This document shows, in pieces, positions 24,128 to 35,881 of a stretch of DNA of 64,000 nt. Below the pieces are notes generated by a model. It was not told the DNA's origin. It saw nothing but the letters and a program-made list of their open reading frames with translations, and did no database searches. This DNA comes from Floccularia luteovirens (taxonomy: Eukaryota; Basidiomycota; Agaricomycetes; Agaricales; Squamanitaceae). The first letter of the stretch is position 1. The number at the start of each line of letters is the position of its first letter. The position numbers and the translations under genes were made by a program. The stretch is taken from the NCBI GenBank assembly GCA_009739215.1, contig VSJF01000003.1:558001-622000 (forward strand). The letters run 5' to 3'.

Positions 24128-24622
24128 TTATAAATTGACGTTGATCGGGGTGCATTGGAAGACGATGACACCATTCTATAACAAACGAAATCAGTCAGGT
24201 TTTCATGCACATAGTGGTACTTTCTTACAGCGCTGTTCTGGTTGCAACAAACCGTTTGTTGCGAGCACTGGTTGCCTTGTATGCCCAAACCAGTAATGGG
24301 AGAACAAGAACCAAACAAACTCCCCAACGGCAAGGACAAACCAAGCAAGCCAGCAGAGTTCGCAGTTTGCTAAAGAGGCTACGTTGGTAACAATATGCAA
24401 TGATGAGTAGAGAAACTACCTGTGTGGATTCGTCGCAGCAACTCAAAGTGCCGCTCTGGCAATACGAGGGTTCGGTGGCAGCGCTTGGCGAAGCCTGAGA
24501 TGCAAGACGTGGTGAGCAAAAAAATATGGACAGCAATTACGTCTAACAAGACGTACAACAGGACTAGCAGCTGCCAACAAGGGTAGGCAGACAATGAAAG
24601 CTGAGATGGTGCTGAAGAACAT
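24128..24622 (-). CDS. Class I hydrophobin
   Basis: Four exons, 24557-24622, 24420-24494, 24229-24369 and 24128-24175, 109 residues. A signal peptide (MFFSTISAFIVCLPLLAAA) precedes eight cysteines in hydrophobin order: C-x6-CC-x26-C-x12-C-x5-CC-x12-C. Readable pieces are CQSGTLSCCDEST, LFGSCSPITGLG, QCSQQTVCC and NGVIVFQCTPINVNL; the last is typical of basidiomycete class I proteins. The spacing fits class I, not class II. The secreted protein self-assembles into amphipathic rodlet layers on hyphae, fruit bodies or spores. It stands alone here, with no second hydrophobin nearby. Confidence 0.95.
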
Positions 24623-25451
24623 GATGATTGAGGAGGAATTCACGAAAAGACTTTCAATGAGTGGTTGACTGGAGTGTCTGAAGTTTGCGTATTTTCTGCT
24701 ACGTTTTATACTCTTGCAGAGGGTCTTAGCCAGGCTGAGTTCTAGCCTTACTGCGTGGTCATCGGCCCACCTACTGGCAAAATTCTGAAAGAGGAGAAAG
24801 AGCTTCTGATCATGAAAGTTGAGGTCGTTCTGGGTAAAATTTTTAAAGTTTCGTAAAAGCTTCTTGGGATTGTGTTGCAAAAAGAACAATCATTTCCGTT
24901 CATGATAAAGAAAAACAGGAAATTTGACATCTCTTGCATCTCCGGGAGTAAATCGTGTTTCAAAGCAGTTTGTTGACGGATTATCCGAGGAGCTCAACAT
25001 AACCTGGGAGACTACAATTTAACAATGACTACTGTATATAGGTCTGCATCAGCCATATACTCAACGGAGTTCAGGAAGGTGGCGTACCTATCGAACAGTC
25101 ACGAAATATTCCTTCCAGATGATACGTGGTATGACTCAAGTGAACAGTCCATGTTTGCTTAGTAGCAACAACAGCGGCACATCGCGGACGACAAATAAAT
25201 AAAGCGGAGTGGTTTGATTGAGCTAGCGTTGGAAGATCTTCGAGTGTTCGCCGGGAGTTGTTTATGGGCAGCAACCAGCCTTCTTCGGAAATCAGGTCAT
25301 TTAATGGGTAACTTCCTTTCCATAAATATCATAAAGTATTGGCGCGAGTTTAAATCCAAAGGCGCGGGAGGAACTAATCACAACAACCACAGCACAATAC
25401 ATTGCAATTACTGCTCCTTTGCTAACACAGAGAGACCTACATTTAGCCATA
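24623..25451. other. Intergenic region upstream of hydrophobin
   Basis: About 830 bp between the hydrophobin start and the 3' end of CTF18; it contains the hydrophobin promoter. No gene was recognised on either strand. Confidence 0.4.
24704..24710 (-). promoter_or_regulatory. TATA box of hydrophobin gene
   Basis: TATAAAA on the minus strand, about 85 nt upstream of the hydrophobin ATG. Hydrophobin genes are usually strongly expressed and TATA-driven. Confidence 0.55.
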
Positions 25452-28400
25452 TCATAGAAATGTACCAACTTTTACCGGTTTTCGAACGGCAGCCGAGTTA
25501 CCTTCGGTGAATTTGAACGTAACCCTATACTTTCTGTCCACATTTTTACGCGCCGCGGCTTTGGAAGTGCTGATTGACGGGACGGTAATAAGTCGTCCAA
25601 AGAAATCAGTTGGAGGCTATGTAACAATTTGGCGTTACATGACAGGGAAATAAGTGGAACGTAGGAACGCACTTTGTCCGCGATATCTATGTGGGCCGAT
25701 TTTGCACGTTTGTTTGGATGCTCCGAAGCTTCGAGACTATCCGCCTCCAAGGAATCGTTCTTTGAAGGTGACATTTGCTCCACTTGAGCAGACCTCGACC
25801 TAAGATCTAGGCATCAACAACTGTATCAAAGATGGCCTGGGTAGTCACATACCCTGACTTTTTAGCTGCCCATACCGAGTTGCGGTCATTCCGTTTCTCA
25901 ACGATGTCGGCATCTCGTGCGAGTAATCGTGCATCAATCTACAACAGTCAGTCAAGATCTCACACGGTCTAAAGGGTATTGGATTTTACCTCCTGAGCCA
26001 CAATATGTCTGATTGCGTATCGTGACACTGCTATGTCCACAGCCCGTTTGGCATCATATGTAACAAACACATCGATAGGTCTGATGTCCCGTTAGAAAAT
26101 GTTTTGACTATATATATCAAATAGAACTCACGGATCTAGTCGATATGATAATTGGCCATCTTCTGACCTTTCTTGAACAAAGCGAAGTTCTAAGGAGGTC
26201 ATAATATCGACTAGACGTGTCAAAATCGCTTTTTCCTCTGGTCGGATGACTTGGCTATTTACCTATCAGGAATGTGAGTGGCACAATAGAGTAGAAATTG
26301 ACTATTCACTGACAGGTCGGAGAGGTGGTGAGATAATCCTATTGAGGTATGGTGCGAACTCTAATTGAAGCGTTGGCGTATTGACAAGATACCTGAAGTG
26401 ATGTGCAGCTGGAGTTTGCGCACAACGCGATATGGACTTATATATCTCTTCGTTGGTCCGAGTTAATTGCAAATTCTATATGCACATGAATCAAAGTCCT
26501 GTTGAGTATAGTAGATATGAATGCTCACATCCCAGTCAGCTTGACTTCTGTCGACTCTCTGCCCACCCCTTTCCTGGAAAAGAGGATAAAATGGAACGAG
26601 GAAGTAGGGAGTGTATTGGTTCAAAACAAACTCCCCTGCAGTGTACATCGCAGAGGAGAATGTATCATATGTCACCAACCATTCATTGGCCTTTTCATAC
26701 CTAGAAAAGTTGGCGTCGAACTGGTGAAGTGTAGCATAGTGCGCAAAACACCCTGCATGAGTCAGTAACTACTTTTTGAGGTATCATGAACTGCGTCCTT
26801 ACCTATGGCAATCCCAATTTCTCGTCCACTTGCGTCAATTTCATGGCTCAAGCGAGCTACGTATTTTCCTTCTTCCTCAGCACTGAGTGCGAGTTCCTTG
26901 GTTCGTTTTTTGGTCAAGGGGTTGAACAAATCATTCAAAACTGAGGTGACAGATGCATCAGCCTCTTTCATGCCGGCGGTTGCACCACGTATCATTGTTT
27001 CTGTGACTTCTTCACTGCGAGATTGTATAAACTATATGCAGGTGTTAATTTCATGCAGGAGGGTGGATAGCCATATCTGAAAAACCTGCAAGGTGTTCAA
27101 GCATCCCCGCAAATCGCCCTTCGCTACGCTGACCAATGTACTGAGGGCACGGTATTCCGTCTTCAACCCCTCCACTTCACATATTTCCTGTAGACGCCTG
27201 ACCGTATGGACATCTGATGGTCGTGTAAATCGAAGCTGATAAGCATGAGGGCGTAATTTTGCTAAAGAAGACGCATTATGGTCGTTACATATACATATTA
27301 TTGGACGAAGAATAGGCCGTTTTCCATCAGGAACTCGTTTTTGTCCTGGGCGAGCTATATCCATATAAGTATTATCCGAATCCTGTTGTAGAAATACAAC
27401 TCACGTTTCTTTCTAGGTTTATCAGATGTCAGTTGTACAAGTTTATGAATAAAGGTATTCGACTAAAACCCGATGAATGCCATAATCAATTCGAGTGAGT
27501 ACAGGATGACATACGCTTTCGCCAGCTCCAGTGGCACCGTCTATCTCATCTATTACCAGTAGAACAGGCTTGGACCTACCAACTGCAGAGCCGGACTCCA
27601 ACGCGGGTCTGATCCTGTCGTCTATAATCTGTCCAGATCGAGCATCGCTTTTGAAAATACTAAGGACAATGATTGTGTTATTTGAATTATGACTCACCTT
27701 GCATTGATTTCCATTACCTCGTATCCTGCCTGGCGAGCTATAACATGCGCCATTGTCGTTTTACCAAGTCCAGGTGGTCCAGACAAAAGAAGTAGCTTAG
27801 AAAGTATCTCAACTATCTGATTTCGGATTTCGATATAAACACAAATCATACCCTTTGTCGTGGCCTGTGGTATTCATCATCTGGATTAGAGTTTTCATCT
27901 TCATCTCTACTTCTTTTTTTACTTCTCCTGCCAAAGACACACCAGTCCCATTGCTTCACCCAAGCCATAGCCTCCCTAGCCACTCTTTCATTGCCGATTA
28001 GTTCATAGAATCGGTGAGGTCTGTAACGGTCAACCCATAAAGTATCTTCTACACTTTTTGACCCTTCTGTTTGCAAAGCTTGAATAGAAATGCGATCCCT
28101 AATTCAGACTCGTCAGTAATTTGGATCCGTAGCTTGGCAACACTTACTCCTGGCGTAACCTTTCAGATGCTTTTAACGACAGTTGGTCCATGAGGCGATG
28201 AATTGGGACATCGAGAAGATTTCCATATCGCCCAGACGAAGAAGCAGAAGTAGATGTCTTGAGTATACTAACTCAATTATTGAAAGTTTGATCGTCAACA
28301 GTTTAACTCACAATCCCAGAAGACTTGGGTCTCTTCTTCATGAAGATCGTCTTCCCATCAAAAGTTGTAGCACGAACGGAAGAGCGCGGGTAGGATGCAG

Positions 28401-28871
28401 AGGTTGTCGCGTGCAGATTTGTTTTAGTCCACGAATTTGCAGAAGTACCAGCTATATCGGCTACAGATGGTAGATCATAGTCTGTTGAATCTGTTGTAGG
28501 GTTTAGAATGCATTGGGGGGACTGGTAGACTTGCCTGTGTCATTAGAGAGAAGGGCTGTTGCGGTGAATTCTGAGCGGGCTAAATAGCTGTAAGTGTTGG
28601 ATAATGAAAGTAGAGCCCTTTACGAACGTGTTAATGTTACAGACGCGCTTTTAGGAAGATGTCCTGTATTGTGGTCAATAAGGAAAGGTAGAGCGCATGC
28701 ATACTATGACACACACCGTGTATGACTCGTTTCACTAAGCCAAGACAAATCTGGGTTGTTTAGTAAACCAGTCGCAGAAAAGAGAGGTGGGTTTGCGTCA
28801 CTGTTAGCTTGCACAAGTGTCGAACTCGAAGAGCTGGTAGCAAGTAGCCCTGTCGCGACAAAGTCGGACAT
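25452..28871 (-). CDS. CTF18: Alternative clamp-loader subunit Ctf18
   Basis: A long, many-exon gene. The N-terminal part ([20 protein letters not shown]) is low-complexity. The AAA+ core follows: [20 protein letters not shown], a P-loop in [37 protein letters not shown], Walker B in [16 protein letters not shown], then [20 protein letters not shown] and [12 protein letters not shown]. The C-terminus, over a last intron, reads [10 protein letters not shown] and [20 protein letters not shown], the Ctf18-specific end that contacts Dcc1/Ctf8. Ctf18-RFC loads PCNA and supports sister-chromatid cohesion in the nucleus. One intron, 28491-28534, has a GC donor (ACAG|GCAAGT). Its start codon lies 120 bp from the divergent neighbour. 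Confidence 0.92.
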
Positions 28872-28990
28872 TGTAGCACGAAGTCTGGTTGTCGACACGA
28901 CGCGAGTGCGATGATTTCGTGTGACAAGATCGCGTCGAATAGCACGGGATTAGTCTGTCACGCTTGAATGCCGTCTTATTTTGAAACGTT
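28872..28990. promoter_or_regulatory. Very short divergent promoter CTF18 / DUF3835 gene
   Basis: Only 119 bp separate the two start codons, so both transcripts must start here or within a neighbouring leader. Confidence 0.55.
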
Positions 28991-31098
28991 ATGTCCAATG
29001 CCAATGGTAATCTCACAGACTTGAATAAGGGAAGCCAACAAGGTACATCAGTATCTGCTAACTCAAGCCCATACTGTACATCATATCTAAACTCACTATA
29101 ACTAGCGTTCCGTGCTCTGGTGAATTCCCTCGTACCAGAAACTAACAATCTCGGAGACAACCTACCACCTGATGTTGCAGAAAAACTAAAAGACAAAATA
29201 AATGAACTAATTGGAGACAGTGGACAACAAGGAAGCGAGCATCAGCATAATGACAGGGGAGAAGTATGTCCTTCTTAAAATGTAAAACGGTATATTAAAA
29301 CACTTATAATTGCAGCTTATAAATGAAGAGGGTTTGCCGATTATAGAGATATCAGAGCCTGCGTCGAATGACAACTCACATGAATCTGAGTCTGCTGCTT
29401 TCACTGAAGATGATACCCTAATACCACTGTCCAACTTCTCCCAAAGTGCCAAGTCACGCCTGAAACAGCAGAGAGACCGGGTACTTGATATGCTCGAGGA
29501 AGAGGAAATTGCTGAAAATGCAAGGCATGAACAAAAATTAGCGATGGAACTGGAGGAGACTCTACAAAAACGCAGGGAGGCGGCTGCCGATGCTAAGGAA
29601 AGGGAAAAGGCTGCCAAAGAGTTACAGACAAGGATGGGTAAGGCTTTGCTACGTTCTTTCGAGAAAGAAAAGGAGCAAAAACCCGCAACCAATGAGACCG
29701 AAGAAAAGAAGGAAGCGCCGCTCAAGGGGAAATCTGTGACATTTGCTGATTCTCCAGAAATTACGAAAAGCGAAAAAAAACCAGGAGACGTAGCTGTTGA
29801 CTGGGGTGATGTGACTCCTGCTAGACTTCGCTCGCCAAATAAGCCAACCTTAGTTGCTCAAACCCAATCTGAGAAACAGCCGATGAAAATGAAAGTCGTC
29901 GAACGTGTCCCCGTTAGGAAGAACGCCACAGCCCCTTTAACTAGCATCCCAAATAATGATTTCGACTCAGACGATGAATCAAACCCCTCCCCGTCACGTT
30001 CCTCTGACGGTTCTCGAGAATCTAGCCAAGACTCTGAAAATGAAGTCGAGGAAGATGAATATGATTTTGATTTGGCGCAACATCAGCGTGATATCGCTCT
30101 GAAGTATTATCAGAAACGGTCCGAGATTGGACAGGAAGCAGCAGCGGCTATAATGTCGCAATCGCGCGATGACTATGTACAAGTACGTCTTCAACTTCGG
30201 ACCATTACTGATAATAACCGCGTAATATCAGGATACATCTCTTGACCTCCCAATAAATGACGCCTCAAAACCGGCTATATCCAAATTTAAAGCAGGCCGC
30301 ATTGCCTCAGCATACAATATGTCTCTTCCATCAACATCAAATCAATCACCTATTATTCCAGCTTCTAGTGCCAAAACCATACAACGGTCTATCCGCATTG
30401 GTGAACTAGATGCTCAAAATCGCCTCGTTGGGGGTGAAGATGATAGCGCAAGTGAGGAAGAACTCGAAGGATTGCATGAAGTAATGAACCTGTTAAAACG
30501 AGGGAGTCTATACAATATAGGACCAGATGGGAATTATATCCACACCATACCTCCGCAACCCGATCATCCTTCCAATACGACAACAGGAAAGAGTAGAGTG
30601 GATAAGCAGGAACATTACCGCTCATTCTCGCCCCTCAATCGTCCGCAGACTTCAAAGTTCAAAGCATCTCGCAATCGATCGACGCAAAATCCTGACTCAC
30701 CCGCTCCTCAATCCGCAAATCTCACTCCAGGTGGCAACCCAATTTCACAGTCGCCCCATATTTCAAGCAAATCCTCTATTGAAAACACCGTTACGGAACG
30801 AAATAAACCTGTAACTTCTCAGCAATCAGGGGGCCATGGATCCAGGTTACATACAGCGGCATCCAATAATGCAGAAAACCCCCAGCCCGACAATACCACG
30901 ATATCTTCGAGAGATCCTATCATTATAACTTCACCATCCTATTCGCCAGCTTCAACATCTCGACGTCTTGAAAGACCTCCTGCAATAATGTCGTCAATTG
31001 TTCAAGAGTCTAACAGGTCCTCACCATCACCACAAAATAATGACCGAGGACCCGTAAATAAAACCAGGATTTCCAGATTTTTGTCTGAAAGACAATGA
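28991..31098 (+). CDS. DUF3835-type coiled-coil protein (URI/Bud27 C-terminal-like)
   Basis: Start MSNANGNLTDLNKGSQQ; exon 1 is 28991-29042, and three further joins keep phase to the stop at 31098, roughly 650 residues. A charged coiled coil (around LKQQRDRVLDMLEEEEIAEN) is followed by KSVTFADSPEI, VDWGDVTPARLRSPNKPTL and PMKMKVVERVPVRK, motifs I associate with basidiomycete DUF3835 proteins. AISKFKAGRIASAYN resembles the SxFKxxR element of that domain. The rest is Ser/Pro-rich and probably disordered. DUF3835 is found at the C-terminus of URI/Bud27, unconventional prefoldin-like proteins linked to RNA polymerase assembly and TOR signalling. No prefoldin domain is visible here. Family call is moderate. 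Confidence 0.65.
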
Positions 31099-31425
31099 GT
31101 TGCAATGCTGAATCTTCTCTTCATACACTTCAAGCACAAGGATACATCTGTCTGTATTATATCATTTTCCTAGCTGTATAAATATTGCGGCTAAGCTACA
31201 CATGGATTGGGTATTTGTCATAAAGAAATCGAGCATAAAATAGAAGTTTTAACGTGGTTAGTGGTGGCACCAAATGTTCCGAATATATGAACAACTGCGC
31301 TGTCACCATCGCAGATACATCGAAAAAAAGTTGTAACAAATGATCGATGAAATAGACAAAATCTGAGTTGTATACATGTGTACGGTATTCAAGAATAGAG
31401 GCAATCAAAAATATGCCATTATCTA
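31099..31425. other. Convergent intergenic region, nothing recognised
   Basis: About 330 bp between the converging 3' ends of the DUF3835-type gene and the kinase gene; no gene, RNA or repeat seen. Confidence 0.4.
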
Positions 31426-34400
31426 TCATCGATGAGCGACCATCTCTTCAAGTGCACCTACTACTTCAGACATGGTAGGCCGGTCTTGATGTTCTTGCGC
31501 CCACATACGTTCTATGAGATCGACAATCTCGGGACACCATTGCTTTCGTATGCCAGTGAGACTTGGTCTGAATGACTCATGAGAAAAAGTAAAAATCAAG
31601 TACAAGATTAATCAACGACGCACCGTTGTCTTTTCGCACCGACAACATCATAGATAGCGTGTTCGTTCATACCCTGTCATAGGGAGTTGTTGAATTGTTG
31701 ATGAAGGAGATTATAACGATTATTACATACCTCCCAAGGAAATTTCTTGTTCGGGAGATGCCATTGGAGCATCTCCCAGTATACAAGTGCACAGGAGAAC
31801 ACGTCCACCTTATGGTTATACTTTGGATGGGCATTCCAAAGTTCGGGTGCTTGCCAGTTGACAGTCCCAACAAGACTTCGCACCATCGACCTTGTAGATT
31901 GTTTTACTTTAGCAAGACCAAAGTCAGCAATCTTGGCCGTCCCCTTCGCTGTTATGAGGATATTGGATGATTTACAATCCCGATGGATGATAGATGGCTT
32001 CCGTGTGTGTAGGTATTCGAGCCCACGCGCAATATCGAGCATCATTGTCAGCTAGACATCCCCGGTCAGTTGCTCCGTTGATCCGAAGAAAGCCAGATTA
32101 CGCACCACTTTGTATAAGGACGGCGCATTCACATTACGGATATAATCAAATAGATCACCGTTTGAACACAATTCGCTGACAATCATGACTGGTGTTTCTT
32201 TGGTGTTTTCTGGAATACTAACACCGAGCTGGGTTGCTGTTCAGTATGATCCACATGGTCAAGAAAAGGGGTACATACGAATCTGACGATGTTGGGATGA
32301 TCAAATCCACCAAGAAGCTTCAGTTCTTTGATATCCACTAGAGTACAAAACATCAAAAAAAAACTAAACTCGCTTCAAAATGTCGAACACCCACTTGCGC
32401 TTAATTGGCCTCTGAACTCGGAGATCGCAATTCTTCGGCCCTTGAATTTCCCAATGAACACGTCTTTGAAACCTCCACTACCAATCTTCTCGAGTTTCTG
32501 TAGTTTCTCCGGTGGTATTTCACGATCTTCTAGGCCAAGGCTCTCGAGATCTAACTCCAGTTCTTGATCACCATCCTTCTCTTTAGAAGGGACAGGGGTT
32601 CGCGGCTCATCTGTGTGGGTACGTTCTGAACGCAGCAAGACTGGCGGAGAACTGGTAGAATTTGTTGACGTGTCGACCTGCCTCCTACGACGCTTGCGTT
32701 TTGTTGTAGATGTAGATGACGGGCGGACGGTACCAGATGACGATGGTGAGGAGAAATCAGCAGCTTGTCGGTCTCGCCATTGAAGCAGAGCCTCAGCCAA
32801 TTGGGGCTTTGTACCGATAGGCTCAAGATCACGTGTCGCACAGAGACGCACAAGGTCGTCTCTGCGCAATCGGACCAGTGTTTTTGCAGTGGCAACTGTA
32901 AGATCAACTAAAAAACATTGAACATATAATCAGATACATTTATATTGAACGTGGAGATACTGACCATCATCATCCATAGGTTCATCCTCATCAGTTTCTC
33001 CGTCAACATCGGGATCGACATTTGCAACTTCTTCTGCCTGCTCACTATCGCCCGACTCATCTTCATCTTCACCGATATCTTCTTCCATGTCAATGTCTTC
33101 CTCTCCAACGATCTTGCCGTTCCTCAGCTTACGAGGTTCTACTGCAATGGTTGCTTCGTCATCATCGTCCTGCTCTTCATCGTCCTGCTCTTCATCGTCC
33201 TGCTCTTCATCGTCCTGCTCTTCATCGTCCTGCTCTTCAGCGTCACCTTCAGCCTCTTCCATGTCGCCATCATCCTCTTCCATGTCACCATCATCCTCTT
33301 CACCTCCTTCGCTTCCTCCGCTATCAACCTTCTCTGTATCTTCCTCATCACCCTCATCCTCGTCGTCACCATCGCTGGATGCTAAATCTCTTCCATTTCG
33401 CCTGGGTCGTAGCCGTTTCCTAAGTGGAGTTCGACGTCCTATCGAGACAGGTGGTGTTACAGATGCAGATGACACAAGTTCATCGACTTCTTCTGCTTCT
33501 GCTGCCTCGTCTTCCCCTGCTTCTTCTGTATCTTCTGTTTCAATTTCATCTACCAGGAGCTCATCTTCTTGCAGCTCATCTTCTTCCTCCTCTTCACCTT
33601 CCTCCTGCTCTTCTTCCACTTCCTCTTCGTCGTTGTCGTCTTCATCATCGGTCTCCTTCAGACACCCAATTTTTACTTTAGCTTTGCGCATAGGAGTAAT
33701 CCTTAAATGTCTCCTTTCGCTATCAGAGTCGCTCCTATTTCTGCCTTTTTTCGTCTTAACATCAGAAGGTAGAGTATTGACGTCTACGTTTTCCTTCCCT
33801 TTGGCCTTTTCTACAACCCGGTCTTTGCTTCTAAGTCTCCTCGGACTTGGTTGACCTTTTGTTATCTTTAATGCTTTCTCTAAAACCTCGAGCTCCGTCA
33901 GGTCACTATCTTCTTCGACGCCCTTCCCTTGTTCGGGTTTATTCTTTTTTGAGCCGCGTTTTGAGGGGCTTTTTGGCAAAAGTTCTATATCTTCCTTGAA
34001 TTCCACCTGCTTTACTCTACCCTTTCCTTTCAAATCTTTGCTGGTTGGTGTCTTTTGATCATCAGGGAGGGTATGAGAAACATTACGTGATCTCAGACGT
34101 GGTGGAGAATGAGTGGGATTGGGTGCATTGACGGAATTTGTTGGTGAGGAACGATTAGATGTTCGTCGCCTGGTTAAATTAGATTAAGTTCTGCGACAAT
34201 ACATCAATGATTTACTGACCTCACGGTCTTGATTCCATCGACCTCTACATGAACTGAGGGCTTCCTATTAACTGGAAGGGGGCTTACAACATCTCCACGG
34301 GTCAGGACATTTCCCATGGATAAGCTGCGACCCTTCAATGGCCGGTTTAATTTGCTGAAATCTTGAAGGGTTGCTCGTCTTCTGAGACCATCACCTTTTG

Positions 34401-35274
34401 GTCCGTATCGTGAGCCACCAGCGTCCGTTTCTTCATCTCCCGCGACATTACCATCATCGCTCGAATAATCTGAAGAAGCACCGTCGATCCTCCCTGGAGG
34501 CGACGAAGGTGGAAGCTCTACAAAGTCATCCCGTGCAGCTATGATTGATTCAATTATCTCAGACTTTGTGAGTAGTTCTGCATCATCAACAAGGCCTGTT
34601 AGGGTATACAAGCGCACAAGGTCGATCTTTTTGAGGCGATTAAGCTGATTTGATGATGCGGAGTTAATGAGAAAGTCATCTGCTGTAATGTCATATTGAG
34701 AATGAACCCAAACGAGTCATAAATATAAACATGACATACAAGAATCGTCGTCGTCGTCGTCCTGTTCATAGGGATGCGTATTTTCATCCTCGTCTACCGA
34801 CTCTGAGTTCTCCGATGTTGACCACTGACCGGGTGTGTCTATTTCCATTTCACTTTCCTCTGAGCCAGAGTTGGAATCCGAAATGTGATATCTCCTAGTC
34901 ATAGCCCCAGTATCCGACTTTTGCCTTTTTACGGAACCTCGCGTTGGCCGCCCGCTGTTATGCGCGTTCTCATTAAGGCTCGTGACGCGTTTTCTCTTGA
35001 CACCGATCTGCCCATAACTAGGTTCACGCATACTTGCGTCTTTATGTTGGCTATGTAATTTAACCAAGAGACGCGATGGTAGGCGGCGGAGGTTAAGGTG
35101 GAGAGGAACAAGCACGGGCCTGGGGTCGGTCGGTAGTGTGGAGGAGATTGACCTAATTGACGCGTGGGAAGAAATGCGAGATGCGGCGCGTCGCAAAGAA
35201 TACTTCCTGCGACTAGTGGGGGAACTGGTCGACGATGAGGAAGGCCTATGTTGTGGCGAGCGTCGATATGCCAT
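31426..35274 (-). CDS. Large nuclear-type protein kinase with SAP-like motifs and acidic region
   Basis: About 1,100 residues. Order: Arg/Ser-rich N-terminus (MAYRRSPQHRPSSSSTS); a first SAP-like helix pair (NQLNRLKKIDLVRLYTLTG, TKSEIIESI); a Lys-rich part; a long Asp/Glu region with tandem EEQDD repeats; a second, clearer SAP motif (RLRRDDLVRLCATRDLEPIG, TKPQLAEALLQWRD); then a C-terminal kinase domain. Kinase motifs: KIGSGGFKDVFIGKFKGRRI, AISEFRGQL, ELKLLGGFDHPNIVRFLGVS, VSELCSNGDLFDYI, HRDCKSSNILI, IADFGLAK, GTVNWQAPELW. HRD and DFG are intact and the group resembles TKL. The expected beta3 lysine is serine, whereas a lysine occupies the glycine loop (GGFK). SAP motifs suggest DNA or chromatin association. 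Substrate unknown. Confidence 0.85.
33166..33240. repeat. 15-bp coding tandem repeat, 5 copies
   Basis: Unit cgtcctgctcttcat, five head-to-tail copies, the last ending cag. It lies inside the kinase gene and encodes the EEQDD repeats on the minus strand. A related 21-bp duplication (catgtcaccatcatcctcttc) lies at about 33259-33300. Such tracts often vary in copy number between strains. Confidence 0.9.
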
Positions 35275-35881
35275 CACCTTGGATTTTCAAGGTTAAGCGC
35301 ACTCCTTCCCTTTTGGCCAAGGAAAGCGTAGGCCGATTTCTGGAGACAGAGTGGGCTAAAGATGATTGAGGTATAATGGTGATAATTCGAAGAGGCGGAG
35401 AGAGACGTGAACAATGCGAAGAACGATGGAGAGCAGTTGTGATTTGTCGCTGTCGTCGACGTTCAAGCACTCTCCTTTGTTTACAGCCACAATCCCAACA
35501 TTGACAAGCAAACTCAAATATAAGTTGTGGCTTCATTCATCACATGATAAAGCTTTGTCATCTGCTTCCGTGCTTTGGTGATTTGCCACTTATCTATATC
35601 ATTATCATCCACTGTACCAATACACAATTATATAGGTTTATTGGTTGTATTTCCAACGTTCTAGTCGAATATATGTTCTCTTGTCTTAATGACATTTCAA
35701 ACCCAAAAGTAATGCTTTGTGCAATGCTTTTTATGTAACTACATATTCCAAAATTATTCGACACACAAACGAATCGCCGAATTTGGGAATGTAAAGCCTG
35801 CCGCCAATTTCAGACATTTCGTTGTTATTCAGGTATATAATACTCTCAGAAACGCAACTCGCCCTTTTTTACGCACCGAAG
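35275..35881. other. Divergent intergenic region, kinase / DUF6593-type gene
   Basis: About 600 bp with both promoters. Open frames on either strand here show no splice-consistent homology. A gtatataatactc element near 35832 lies about 50 nt before the plus-strand start. Confidence 0.4.

Noticed and set aside
24205..24600. Several overlapping open frames on both strands over the hydrophobin.
   Set aside because: They are other-frame shadows; the spliced eight-cysteine hydrophobin accounts for this stretch.
33087..33854. Long plus-strand Ser-rich open frame opposite the acidic region of the kinase.
   Set aside because: It is the mirror of the GAA/GAT-rich coding strand; no splice or family support.
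35246..35536. Minus-strand open frame upstream of the kinase (Arg/Cys-rich).
   Set aside because: No homology or splice continuity; it overlaps the kinase start region.
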